Origin: Veillonellales bacterium
Lineage (GTDB): Bacteria > Bacillota > Negativicutes > JAAYSF01
Direction: 5' to 3'
Assembly: GCA_039680175.1 (NCBI GenBank)
Contig: JBDKTO010000066.1
Span: 1 to 41,348, forward strand
Length of the DNA stretch: 41,348 bases
In this document: one piece after another, positions 17,198-25,804 of the stretch
Numbering within the stretch: the first letter of the stretch is position 1
Layout of the letters: each line of letters opens with the position of its first letter
The notes under the pieces: generated by a model
What the model saw: only the letters and a program-made list of their open reading frames with translations
Database searches by the model: none
What the model was told of the DNA's origin: nothing
Position numbers and translations under genes: made by a program

Positions 17198-17401
17198 TTA
17201 AATACCATTCTTTTTCTGTTGAAAAGTTGTTTCCTCTTGAGCGATTTCCTCCAATGCTATGGTAACTGGCTTTGATGACTTGCAGTCTACCAAAGGTTTG
17301 CTGCCATCGACTATTTCTCTCGCACGTTTAGCCCCTAAAACAGCAAGGATATATTTATTATCAACCTTACTTAACAATTCATTTAATGATGGATGAACCA
17401 T
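17198..17401 (-). CDS. rpoZ: RNA polymerase omega subunit (RpoZ), isolated copy
   Basis: This 67-residue protein matches the omega family: HPSLNELLSKVDNKYILAV at the N-terminus, the AKRAREI helix that contacts beta-prime, and KPVTIALEEIA near the end. Omega helps assemble RNA polymerase. The usual neighbours in Firmicutes (gmk and coaBC/priA) are absent; the gene stands alone with its own terminator and an extended -10 (TGGTATAAT, -10 at 17486-17491). It could be a second, divergent omega. The start is the ATG at 17401, preceded by GAGG at 9 nt; a longer frame reaching a TTG at 17452 has no ribosome site. Confidence 0.85.
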   Translation of the reverse strand: MVHPSLNELLSKVDNKYILAVLGAKRAREIVDGSKPLVDCKSSKPVTIALEEIAQEETTFQQKKNGI

Positions 17402-17485
17402 TGCCGTTTGCCTCTTTTCGTTATTTACCGCTGCAGCTATCTTCGCCTCCAACGTTACTGTTAAGATTTTATATTAACATAATAT

Positions 17486-17495
17486 ATTATACCAT
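17486..17495 (-). promoter_or_regulatory. Extended -10 promoter of the omega gene
   Basis: On the minus strand TGGTATAAT (TG-N-TATAAT) gives a consensus extended -10; a -35 is not obvious. Transcription would begin near 17480, giving a leader of about 80 nt. Confidence 0.5.
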
Positions 17496-17761
17496 ACTTT
17501 TGACCTTAAAAAATAAAAATTCCCTGCCCCAGCCAGCGGCCAAGATAGGGCGACTTTAAATTTAGTAAAATATAACCTTTTATTCTTTGCCTGCTTACCG
17601 ATAATCTTCTTTAATACTTCCTCGGTTTATCCTGTCCATCTAAAGCCATGGTGTTTTTGAACAAGACTGTCTCATTTCCCGGTTCATAACTTATCTTCCT
17701 TATTATATCCCGCCTGCCGGTTTAATTTCAAACCGTCAGGCGGCTTCGTTTAGGTTTTGCT
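17496..17761. other. Intergenic region between tpsA and the omega gene
   Basis: Apart from the omega promoter at its left end and the hairpin after tpsA at its right end, I see no gene, RNA motif or repeat here. Confidence 0.4.
17710..17743 (-). terminator. Hairpin after tpsA, possible terminator
   Basis: CCGCCTG-C-CGGTTT and AAACCG-T-CAGGCGG form a 14-position stem with one mismatch and a 6-nt loop, about 20 bp past the tpsA stop. No clean T run follows on the minus strand, so termination is likely but not textbook. Confidence 0.6.
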
Positions 17762-20700
17762 TTATTCCGGAGAATCAGTATGGATATATACTGATTCTAT
17801 ATTGTTCACACTGACGCCCAATTTTTCCTGTACCGTCAACACTCCCATGCCGATGAGCAGCTTTCTGCCGTCGCCTCCGTTGTCGGCAGTCATAGCCGCA
17901 GCCGACTTATTAAGGGGTTTAATACTCAAAGCTCCGTCGGTATAAGTGACGCTGAATTCGGCAACAGTACCGGAAGCACTGGTAATTGTAAAACTGCTGA
18001 CGGAAGAATTGTTTGTCTTAGGTTCCGGCAAAGCAGCGGCAGGAGAAGGATTGGACGTCAATGAGACCGTACCATTGCCCTGCGTTAAACTAAAGATTTC
18101 AGCCGTCTGAGAAGCGCCTGCGCCGACAGTAGTTACTACTATATTCTTGGCAGGAGCAGTCATTGCTGTTGTGCCGCTATTGCTGCCGCCGAAAGCTGAA
18201 ATCGTGAAGGTATTCCCGGTTGTACCGACAGAATAGCTCCGCGTATTCCCTTCGATACTGGCAGTAATGGTTGAGGCTGGCGCTGCTGTCCGAACGGTAG
18301 GCGATAGCGCGGCGTTTCCGGCAGCAGCATTAGCTGTACTGCTTGTGCTGCTTCTGCCGGCTGGTTGACTGCTGCCTGCAGTTGCACCCCCATTGGTCGA
18401 GGTGCCGCTAGTCGTTGTCTGCGTGCTTCCTGTACCTGCTGCCGTATTTTGAGACGGCGCCACACTGCCAGAAGTACCGCCTTGCTGAGCGGAAGTATCG
18501 ATACTAATTGAAACCGGTACAGGCTGAGTAACCGGTCCGGTCCCCTGGGGCGTAGTATCAACGATCGGTTTCGGTTTAACCTGGTCTATCTGCTGCGAAG
18601 TATTCTGCTGGATAATCTCACCGATAGCTGCCGCCGGCTGATTGGTGGATAACGTATAATTGCCCGCATCTGCTCCGGTCAGGGCAATGCCGTCTGCCGT
18701 CACTAATTTGTTTTTACCGGCAGTTTCGTCATTGTATTGTCCCGCTGCCGTATTGTCAAGACTTACGCTGTCTCCGGCCACTACGCCGTCCAATTGGTAG
18801 TTAGAGGTATGTAAGACAGCGGTTTTATTGCCGTCATAGGTTTTGCTGACCGTGCCGACGAGGCTGGGAGTTATCGCCGCCTTATCGATCGCCCCTGTCA
18901 TGCTGTTGACATAGGTTACATTGTAGTTGCTGCCGTTGTTGCCGTCATTAATCACGGCTGCCGGTGTCAATGTTTTATTGCTGCCGGAATTTTTATTGTC
19001 ATAGGTTTCCGTCAGGCTGGTAAAGCTGTCGCCCGTCTGCAAACTGCCGCCGCTGGTAATAGCTGGCGTAGCCGCCGCACTCGTGGTGCCGTCGTAGGTC
19101 TTGGTATTGGCCGCTGCCGTGATGGTCAGGCTGCGGGGCGTGATATCGGCCGTGGTTGGCGCGGTCGTGTTATAGGTGTAGTTGCTGCTGTCGTCTCCGC
19201 TGATGGTAATGCCGCTTATAGTAACCGTCTTGCCGGTTCCCACGTTTTTATCGCCGAAAGATCCCGTTCCGCCAATGAAAAGCACATCTCCGGCCACCCG
19301 GTTATCTCCATAGGTAACAGTAGCACCTACTGTACCGTCGTAGACTTTATTTTGACCGGCTGCCGTCACTGCCAAATCGCGTTTTCCAATATTAGCATAC
19401 GCTGTAGCAGTAGGCGATACACCATAGTTACTTGCCAAGCCTCCATTTGCACCATTAGACAAGGTAATTCCAGTAATGTTAACGATTTTATTTATGCCTG
19501 CGTTTTTATCTTCAAAAGTGCCTGTACCGTTGACTGTTACCGTTTCAGTGCCGACAAAGCCGCTTAAACCATAACCCATTACTGTCGCTGTTACCATGCC
19601 GTCATACACCTTATTTGCTACCGTAATCCCGGTCATAGTCAATGTCTTCTTGATGATATTAGCCGTAACCGAAGCATCGTCGAGACTGTAGTTCGAAGCA
19701 AGACCACCATTTATTCCATTCGATAAGATGTAAACTACCAACACTTTCTGGTTATCTCCTGCATTCTGGCTGTCGAATGCACCGGTGGCCGTAGCGCTGA
19801 CGGTTTCACCTCCGACAAGGCCGGATAGGCTGCCTACGGTAATTACCGCACTGGAAGTGCCGTCATAGGTTTTATCAGCTGCCGTGCTGCCGGTTACAGT
19901 CAAGGCCTTTTTGCCAATTGTAGCTGTAAGTCCTGTGGTATCTGCCAGGCTGTAGTTTGATGCAAGTCCCCCGTTTGTTCCGTCGGCTAAGGTATAACTC
20001 GCGGTTGCCGTCCGGCTGCCTGCATTTTTGCTGTCGAATACACCGGTTGCCGTAGCACTAACGGTTTCACCGCTGACAAAACCGGATAGGCTGCCTACAG
20101 CAATGACTGCATTGGCAGTGCCGTCATAGGTTTTATCGGCGGCCGTGCTGCCGGTTACAGCCAAGTCCTTTTTGCCAATTGTTACTGCCGCATTCGCGCT
20201 GTCCAGGGCTGGCAGTTGATAATTTGCTGCCAGGCCGCCGGAGCCGTCGCTGGCATTCTGCAAGGTGATCGCACTTATATAATTGCTGCCATTGTCGACT
20301 ACATTTTTGCTGCTTGCTGCTGCTCCTCTATACGTTAAGGTCTCGCTGCCCACTCCGGTTATAATCGCTACCTTGCCTGTCAGATCGGTCGTACCATCAT
20401 AGGTTTTACCGGCGAAAAGGCTGACTGTCTTAGCCGCTATTGTAGCAGTAAGGCCTGCGGTATCTGCCAGACTGTAGTTTGATGCAAGTCCCCCGTTTGT
20501 TCCATCGGCTAAGGTATAACTTGCGGTTGCCGTGCGGCTGCCTGCATTCTGGCTGTCGAATACACCGGTTGCCGTGGCGCTGACGGTTTCACTTCCGACA
20601 AAGCCGGATAGGCTGCCTACGGTAATTGCCGCATCCGCAGTGCCGTTATAGGTTTTATCGGCTGCCGTGCTACCGGTTACGGTCAAGGCCTTTTTGCCAA

Positions 20701-23700
20701 TTGTGGCAGTAAGGCCTGCGGTATCTGCCAGACTGTAGTTTGATGCAAGTCCCCCGTTTTCTCCATCGGCTAAGGTATAACTCGCGGTTGCCGTTCGGCT
20801 GCCTGCATTCTGGCTGTCGAATACACCGGTTGCCGTGGCGCTGACGGTTTCACTTCCGACAAAGCCGGATAGGCTGCCTACGGTAATTGCCGCATCCACA
20901 GTACCATTATAGGTTTTATCAGCTGCCGTGCTACCGGTTACGGTTAAGGCTTTTTTGCCAATTGTAGCAGTAAGTCCGGCGGTATCTGCCAGACTGTAGT
21001 TTGATGCAAGTCCCCCGTTTGTTCCATCGGCTAAGGTATAACTCGCGGTTGCCGTCCGGCTGCCTGCATTCTGGCTGTCGAATACACCCGTTGCCATAGC
21101 GCTGACGGTTTCACTTCCGACAAAGCCGGATAGGCTGCCTACGGTAATTGCCGCATCCACAGTACCGTTATAGGTTTTATCAGCTGCCGTGCTGCCGGTT
21201 ACGGTCAAAGCCACCTTGCTGATGGTCAGCGCTGCTCCGGAATAGCTGATATCGTAACCCTGATTGTCTGTGGAGTATAGGTTAATATAATACGTGCCGG
21301 CATTTTTTTCGTTGCCGTTACCATAGACTTTGCCTGTTCCCAGCAGCGAGGTGTCAACAGTGCGATCCAGAGAATAGTTTGCTGGACCGGTGGTAACGGC
21401 AATGCCGTCATAGAGCTTAGAGCAGCTCTCCGCCGTCACCGTTAATGGCTTAAGAAAATCTCTCAGCAACGGATAGCTGTAGCCGTCGTAGATGCGCCAG
21501 ATCGCACTGATATCGCCGCCAACCGTCGCAATCTTCCAGTCGGAGGAATAATTGGTACTTTGCTCCATTTGAGTCAAAGTCAGCCCGCCTACACCGGAGA
21601 CAAGGGTATGGCTATCACCATTCACGCCAATGGCGCTAAGGCCGGAATTATTATCAGTACTCCAGTAGCAGCTTGTAACCTTACTGGTTCTGGAATCGCC
21701 CTGGGAATTTTCATTGTCGCCAACAAGACCGCCGACCATGTTGCTCTGAGGGGCGGAAGGATATCTCGAATTGACGCTGATTGAACCGACATTGTAGCAT
21801 TGATTGATAACTCCGCCATAATTATTATGACCGACCAATCCGCCTACATAGTAAGCGTAATTCCCCCCATGTACCGTGCCGGTAGTATAACAATACTGGA
21901 TAAGGCCTTGGCTAGGCTTGTTAAAGCCTATATTTTCGCCAACCAATCCACCTACATATTCATCGCCAGTTACTTTGCCGGTATTATAGCTATATTGAAG
22001 GCTGCCTTGGCTAAACCCGGCCAGCCCGCCAACTTGGTATACTCCTGCCACGTCGGCGGTATTATAGCAATACTGGACAGCACCATTCGTAGTTATCCCA
22101 CCGATCAAGCCCCCAACGTGATCAGCCCGACTGGTTACCTTGCCGGTAGTATGATAGCAGTGTGAAACCGTGCCGCCGTTGTGCTCGCCGAGCAAACCAC
22201 CTGTATACATCCCATTGGACTCGCTGGTTACCGTACCGGTACTGTAAGAATCGTTGACATTTCCCCAATTGTACCCCACCAGCCCGCCAACGATGGCGTA
22301 ATAGCAACCGCTGGAATCTTGAACAAAAGCCTTGGAAAGCACCGTGCCCGTAGCGTAGCAGTTTGTGATGCTACCGCCGTTATTGCTGCCCACAAGGCCG
22401 CCGACATTCTCACCTTTCACCCAGTAATCGATGGATTCAATGTAGTCAGGCAACGTTACATTACCACTGCTGTAGCAGCTAGTGATCGCAGCGGTGTTAT
22501 AACCGATCAACCCGCCGATGTTATTTCCGCCGCCTGTTACGCTTCCCGTACTGTAGCTGTCGGAAACGGCACCCGTGTTATAGCCAATTAAACCGCCAAC
22601 ATTGCCTGCGGTTGACGACACCAAACCGGTGCTATAGCTGGTATCCTTAACCGTTCCGGTGTTATAGCCAATGAGCCCACCGGTATAACTCCCGGTTGAC
22701 TTCACATCACTGGTGTTATAGCAGCCGCTGATCGTACTGGTGTTATAACCGATCAGCCCGCCGACATAAGCCGCACCACCGCTGACGCTTCCCGTGCTGT
22801 GGTAACCAGAAACGGCACCGAGGCTATTATTATAACCGATTAAACCGCCGACGGTTCCTCCGTTTGACGTCACCGAACCAGAGCTGTAACTTTTGTCCTT
22901 ATCTGCACCGGTAACCGTACCCGTATTATAGCCGATTAAACCGCCAACGTAAATTTGGTCGCTGGTGCCGGTCATCGTCACGGCACTATCGTTGTAGCTG
23001 TCTTCGATCAAAGCAGCGTTCCAGCCAACTAATCCGCCGATATAACTATTGCTCGACGTCACCGAGCCAGTTTTGTGCCAACTGCCACTGATAGTACTCT
23101 TATTATAACCTACTAGGCCGCCGACCCACGACACGCCTTTAACAGTTCCCGTACTATAGCAAACGCTGATGGTGCCTGAGTCATTATTCCCCACTAGCCC
23201 GCCAACATAATTTGTGCCGATAATATTTCCCGTGCTCCAGCTACCGGTGATTTGGCCGCCGGTGTTATATCCCACCAACCCGCCGGTATAATTTGTGCTG
23301 GATTCTACCGTAGAGGAACTGAAAGAGTTAGCAATCTTTGCCGAGTTATAGCCTACCAGGCCGCCGGTGTATACATATTTACTCGACTGGCTTGTTCTGA
23401 TCACCGTTCCGCTGCTGCTGGAGTCGGAAATGCTGGCTTTGCTATCTTCGTTGGCGCCCGCCAGGCCTCCCATTGATTTTCCGTTGGTGCTCACCGTTAC
23501 CGACACAGCACTGGTGGAAGCGGTGATCGTGCCGTAATTATCCCCTACCAGCCCGCCGACATTTTTCGTGCCGCTTACCGTTCCTGCGCTATTACAATTT
23601 TCTATGGTACCATTGTTATAACCCACCAGAGCGCCTACGCTGCTACCGCTACCGGTGATGTTGACGTTTGTCAAGCTGATGTTGCGAATAACCGCCGTAC

Positions 23701-25642
23701 TGCCGGTGTAGCCAAACAGACCAATATTGCTACTAGTCCCGCCGCTAATGGTAAGCTTGCTTACGGTGTGGCCGAGGCCGTCGAAGATGCCGGTAAAGGC
23801 GGACGTGCTGGTACCGATTGGCGACATGGCTTGATTGGTTGCACTTGCGTCGACGTCGCAGCCCAACGCATACTGGCCGCCAAGGGTTAATGATGGAAGT
23901 TGGCTTTTGTAATTGTTAGCATTGAGAACGGTATAGATTTGACCGCCGATACTCAGAGTAGGACTGTTTCCCGACAGAGTGATTTTCGCGCCGCTGCCCA
24001 AGCTGTATTTCCCACCGGAACCATAGGTCAGGACCATACCAGCGTTATCGCCGCTGGCGGTAATGTTGGCACTAACATTGATATTGTTGGCAGCGGACAG
24101 TGTCAGCTTAGTATTAGCCGACCAGCTTACCGCAGCATTAACATTGATATCGCCAGCCTCGCTGCCTATCGTAGCTGTTGAAATACCAATATTACTCCCG
24201 CCGAGATTGGCAGCCAAGGTATCGGCGCCAATGCCACTGTCGGTTTGTGCACCACTGCCACTGGTAATAGTAAAATTGGCAGGGTCGAGTAGCCAATTGC
24301 CGCTCATGCCTTTTGCAGCCGTAGTAGTTACCCTGGCCGTACTGCCGACGGTCAAATGTTTACCCGAGGTTTCTACCTTTCCGCCGTTACCGTTTTCGCT
24401 ACCACCTTTGCCCGTTATCGCGCCGTTAAAATCCGTAGTTTTATCGGCCCAAACGACGACCTTGCCGCCGCTGCCGCTGGTAACGGCATCGGCCTTGAGT
24501 GCGACATCCGCTGCTATCGTGGTCGTTGCCGCATGCTGCTCGGTGCCGCTGCCCTGGTAGTTGCCGCCGACCAGGATCGTACCGCCGCCCTGGTCGCCAG
24601 AAGCGTCAAGCGCAGCATTGGCGACGCTGATATTGTTGCCCAGGATTTTAATCGTTCCGCCGGTCTGGCCGCTTGCTTTGCCGGAGGCGTCCAGCGTACC
24701 GCTGACCTGTACTGTGCCGTTATCGCCGCCGTCTAACAAAATGACGCCGTTTTTCGCGTTGATGCTTTTGGCCCGGACGACGCCGCTGTTGTTAACCGCC
24801 GTTGCGGCTAAAATATCGGCTGCTCTCGCGGTCATGATGACTTTGCCGCCGTCGGCTTCCATGAGGTTTTTATTTTCTGCCAGGGCGTTGACCGCCGACT
24901 GGTTGACAGCGAGACTCAACATGCCGTCGCCGTCCATATCCAAAGTGACAGCATTGCCCGTGCCTAAAGCGACTGTGCCTTTATTGGCGACGATAACGCC
25001 CTGATTGGAGACTTGTCCGCCCAAGAGAGCTACAGAACCGCCGTCAGTCGCCGTGATGGTTCCCTGGTTGACGACCGAGCCGCCATTGCCGGTGAAGTTG
25101 TATTTTCCGGTTTGAAAGTCTTTATCACTCAGGCTCAGTGTCGATGCCACTAGGCCGCCGACATTGACCTGGGCGCCTTTAGCGAATAATACGCCGTTGG
25201 GGTTGATAAGAAAGACTTTGCCGTTGGCGTTCAATTGGCCGTAGATGCTGGAAGCGTTGTTGCCGAGAACCCGGTTAAGGGCAACGGAACTGGCTCCCGG
25301 CTGATAGAAGTTCACCTTTTCATTGGCCGCGATGTTGAAGCTTTGCCAGTTGATGCCCATTTTGTCGGTAGTCTGGGTAATGTTGGTGGTATTTCCCTTT
25401 TGGGCGATGCTACCCGCACCGGACACGACTTGTCCGCCCTGGGGACTTGCGTACGCCCCTGTCATCGTGGAGAACAGGATACTTGCCGCCGCTACCGGCG
25501 GCAGCAGCCTTTTGGCAACCCGGGATGCCATTTGGATGACGTTATTTTTCACTGCCCGCTTTTTCTGCTTAGCTGGCCGGTATATCGCCCAGTGGGGTTT
25601 GCCCCGCTGCCAAGATCGACGCCATTTTCGTTGTATTTTCAT
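17762..25642 (-). CDS. TpsA-type filamentous exoprotein/adhesin with GLUG and YDG repeats
   Basis: This 2626-residue two-partner-secretion exoprotein begins with an extended signal peptide of about 65 residues (basic N-region, hydrophobic core PPVAAASILFSTMTGAYA, cleavage after AYA). The TPS secretion domain follows, with NFYQPGASSVALNRV and the NPNG motif at 147-150, then a right-handed beta-helix region. From about 650 to 1320 there are many GLUG-type repeats (GGLVGYN/GGLIGYN). From about 1400 to 2330 there are YDG/MBG-like modules (KTYDGT ... GLASNYSL). A Ser/Thr/Gly/Gln-rich linker and a compact C-terminal region end the protein. TpsB, encoded just upstream, exports it across the outer membrane. 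Such proteins mediate adhesion, aggregation or contact toxicity; no toxin domain was recognised. A good GGAGG precedes the ATG. Confidence 0.95.
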   Translation of the reverse strand: MKIQRKWRRSWQRGKPHWAIYRPAKQKKRAVKNNVIQMASRVAKRLLPPVAAASILFSTMTGAYASPQGGQVVSGAGSIAQKGNTTNITQTTDKMGINWQSFNIAANEKVNFYQPGASSVALNRVLGNNASSIYGQLNANGKVFLINPNGVLFAKGAQVNVGGLVASTLSLSDKDFQTGKYNFTGNGGSVVNQGTITATDGGSVALLGGQVSNQGVIVANKGTVALGTGNAVTLDMDGDGMLSLAVNQSAVNALAENKNLMEADGGKVIMTARAADILAATAVNNSGVVRAKSINAKNGVILLDGGDNGTVQVSGTLDASGKASGQTGGTIKILGNNISVANAALDASGDQGGGTILVGGNYQGSGTEQHAATTTIAADVALKADAVTSGSGGKVVVWADKTTDFNGAITGKGGSENGNGGKVETSGKHLTVGSTARVTTTAAKGMSGNWLLDPANFTITSGSGAQTDSGIGADTLAANLGGSNIGISTATIGSEAGDINVNAAVSWSANTKLTLSAANNINVSANITASGDNAGMVLTYGSGGKYSLGSGAKITLSGNSPTLSIGGQIYTVLNANNYKSQLPSLTLGGQYALGCDVDASATNQAMSPIGTSTSAFTGIFDGLGHTVSKLTISGGTSSNIGLFGYTGSTAVIRNISLTNVNITGSGSSVGALVGYNNGTIENCNSAGTVSGTKNVGGLVGDNYGTITASTSAVSVTVSTNGKSMGGLAGANEDSKASISDSSSSGTVIRTSQSSKYVYTGGLVGYNSAKIANSFSSSTVESSTNYTGGLVGYNTGGQITGSWSTGNIIGTNYVGGLVGNNDSGTISVCYSTGTVKGVSWVGGLVGYNKSTISGSWHKTGSVTSSNSYIGGLVGWNAALIEDSYNDSAVTMTGTSDQIYVGGLIGYNTGTVTGADKDKSYSSGSVTSNGGTVGGLIGYNNSLGAVSGYHSTGSVSGGAAYVGGLIGYNTSTISGCYNTSDVKSTGSYTGGLIGYNTGTVKDTSYSTGLVSSTAGNVGGLIGYNTGAVSDSYSTGSVTGGGNNIGGLIGYNTAAITSCYSSGNVTLPDYIESIDYWVKGENVGGLVGSNNGGSITNCYATGTVLSKAFVQDSSGCYYAIVGGLVGYNWGNVNDSYSTGTVTSESNGMYTGGLLGEHNGGTVSHCYHTTGKVTSRADHVGGLIGGITTNGAVQYCYNTADVAGVYQVGGLAGFSQGSLQYSYNTGKVTGDEYVGGLVGENIGFNKPSQGLIQYCYTTGTVHGGNYAYYVGGLVGHNNYGGVINQCYNVGSISVNSRYPSAPQSNMVGGLVGDNENSQGDSRTSKVTSCYWSTDNNSGLSAIGVNGDSHTLVSGVGGLTLTQMEQSTNYSSDWKIATVGGDISAIWRIYDGYSYPLLRDFLKPLTVTAESCSKLYDGIAVTTGPANYSLDRTVDTSLLGTGKVYGNGNEKNAGTYYINLYSTDNQGYDISYSGAALTISKVALTVTGSTAADKTYNGTVDAAITVGSLSGFVGSETVSAMATGVFDSQNAGSRTATASYTLADGTNGGLASNYSLADTAGLTATIGKKALTVTGSTAADKTYNGTVDAAITVGSLSGFVGSETVSATATGVFDSQNAGSRTATASYTLADGENGGLASNYSLADTAGLTATIGKKALTVTGSTAADKTYNGTADAAITVGSLSGFVGSETVSATATGVFDSQNAGSRTATASYTLADGTNGGLASNYSLADTAGLTATIAAKTVSLFAGKTYDGTTDLTGKVAIITGVGSETLTYRGAAASSKNVVDNGSNYISAITLQNASDGSGGLAANYQLPALDSANAAVTIGKKDLAVTGSTAADKTYDGTANAVIAVGSLSGFVSGETVSATATGVFDSKNAGSRTATASYTLADGTNGGLASNYSLADTTGLTATIGKKALTVTGSTAADKTYDGTSSAVITVGSLSGLVGGETVSATATGAFDSQNAGDNQKVLVVYILSNGINGGLASNYSLDDASVTANIIKKTLTMTGITVANKVYDGMVTATVMGYGLSGFVGTETVTVNGTGTFEDKNAGINKIVNITGITLSNGANGGLASNYGVSPTATAYANIGKRDLAVTAAGQNKVYDGTVGATVTYGDNRVAGDVLFIGGTGSFGDKNVGTGKTVTISGITISGDDSSNYTYNTTAPTTADITPRSLTITAAANTKTYDGTTSAAATPAITSGGSLQTGDSFTSLTETYDNKNSGSNKTLTPAAVINDGNNGSNYNVTYVNSMTGAIDKAAITPSLVGTVSKTYDGNKTAVLHTSNYQLDGVVAGDSVSLDNTAAGQYNDETAGKNKLVTADGIALTGADAGNYTLSTNQPAAAIGEIIQQNTSQQIDQVKPKPIVDTTPQGTGPVTQPVPVSISIDTSAQQGGTSGSVAPSQNTAAGTGSTQTTTSGTSTNGGATAGSSQPAGRSSTSSTANAAAGNAALSPTVRTAAPASTITASIEGNTRSYSVGTTGNTFTISAFGGSNSGTTAMTAPAKNIVVTTVGAGASQTAEIFSLTQGNGTVSLTSNPSPAAALPEPKTNNSSVSSFTITSASGTVAEFSVTYTDGALSIKPLNKSAAAMTADNGGDGRKLLIGMGVLTVQEKLGVSVNNIESVYIHTDSPE
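20430..21212 (-). repeat. Three near-identical 261-bp tandem repeats inside tpsA (YDG modules)
   Basis: Three tandem units of 261 bp (87 codons; about 20952-21212, 20691-20951 and 20430-20690) are almost identical at the DNA level, each encoding ALTVTGSTAADKTYNGT ... SETVSA.ATGVFDSQNAG ... GLASNYSLADTAGLTATI. Further, more diverged copies lie at about 19630-20170. Near identity at synonymous positions points to recent duplication or gene conversion, and the array is prone to copy-number change. Confidence 0.9.
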
Positions 25643-25695
25643 TGTGCCTTCCTCCTTGTCTATCTTAACTTTTACGTGCTATGGGTAACGAGGAT

Positions 25696-25794
25696 TTGTC
25701 ATTGCGAACGCAGCGAAGCGGAGTGCGGCAATCCCTCTGACCTAAGGCGCAGCACCGGAGATCGCCGCGTCGCTATCGCTCCTCGCGATGACAA
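25696..25794. repeat. Dispersed palindromic repeat between tpsB and tpsA
   Basis: A 99-bp imperfect palindrome begins TTGTCATTGCGAACGCAGCG and ends in the near complement GCTCCTCGCGATGACAA; inner segments GCGGCAATC and GATCGCCGC also pair. This TCATTGCGA...GGCAATC pattern is a known kind of interspersed palindromic repeat in many genomes, often mis-annotated as a peptide reading CERSEAECGNPS. It fills most of the 162-bp tpsB-tpsA gap and could fold in the mRNA, affecting the expression ratio of the two genes. Confidence 0.75.
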
Positions 25795-25804
25795 TAAGGA
25801 TGGT

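Noticed and set aside
20430-21212. CRISPR array
   Set aside because: The repeats are 261 bp, tandem and in frame, encoding YDG modules; there are no spacers.
24063-24560. 165-codon plus-strand frame inside tpsA
   Set aside because: It is antisense to the repeat-rich passenger and of low complexity (Leu/Ala/Pro), a by-product of repeat composition.
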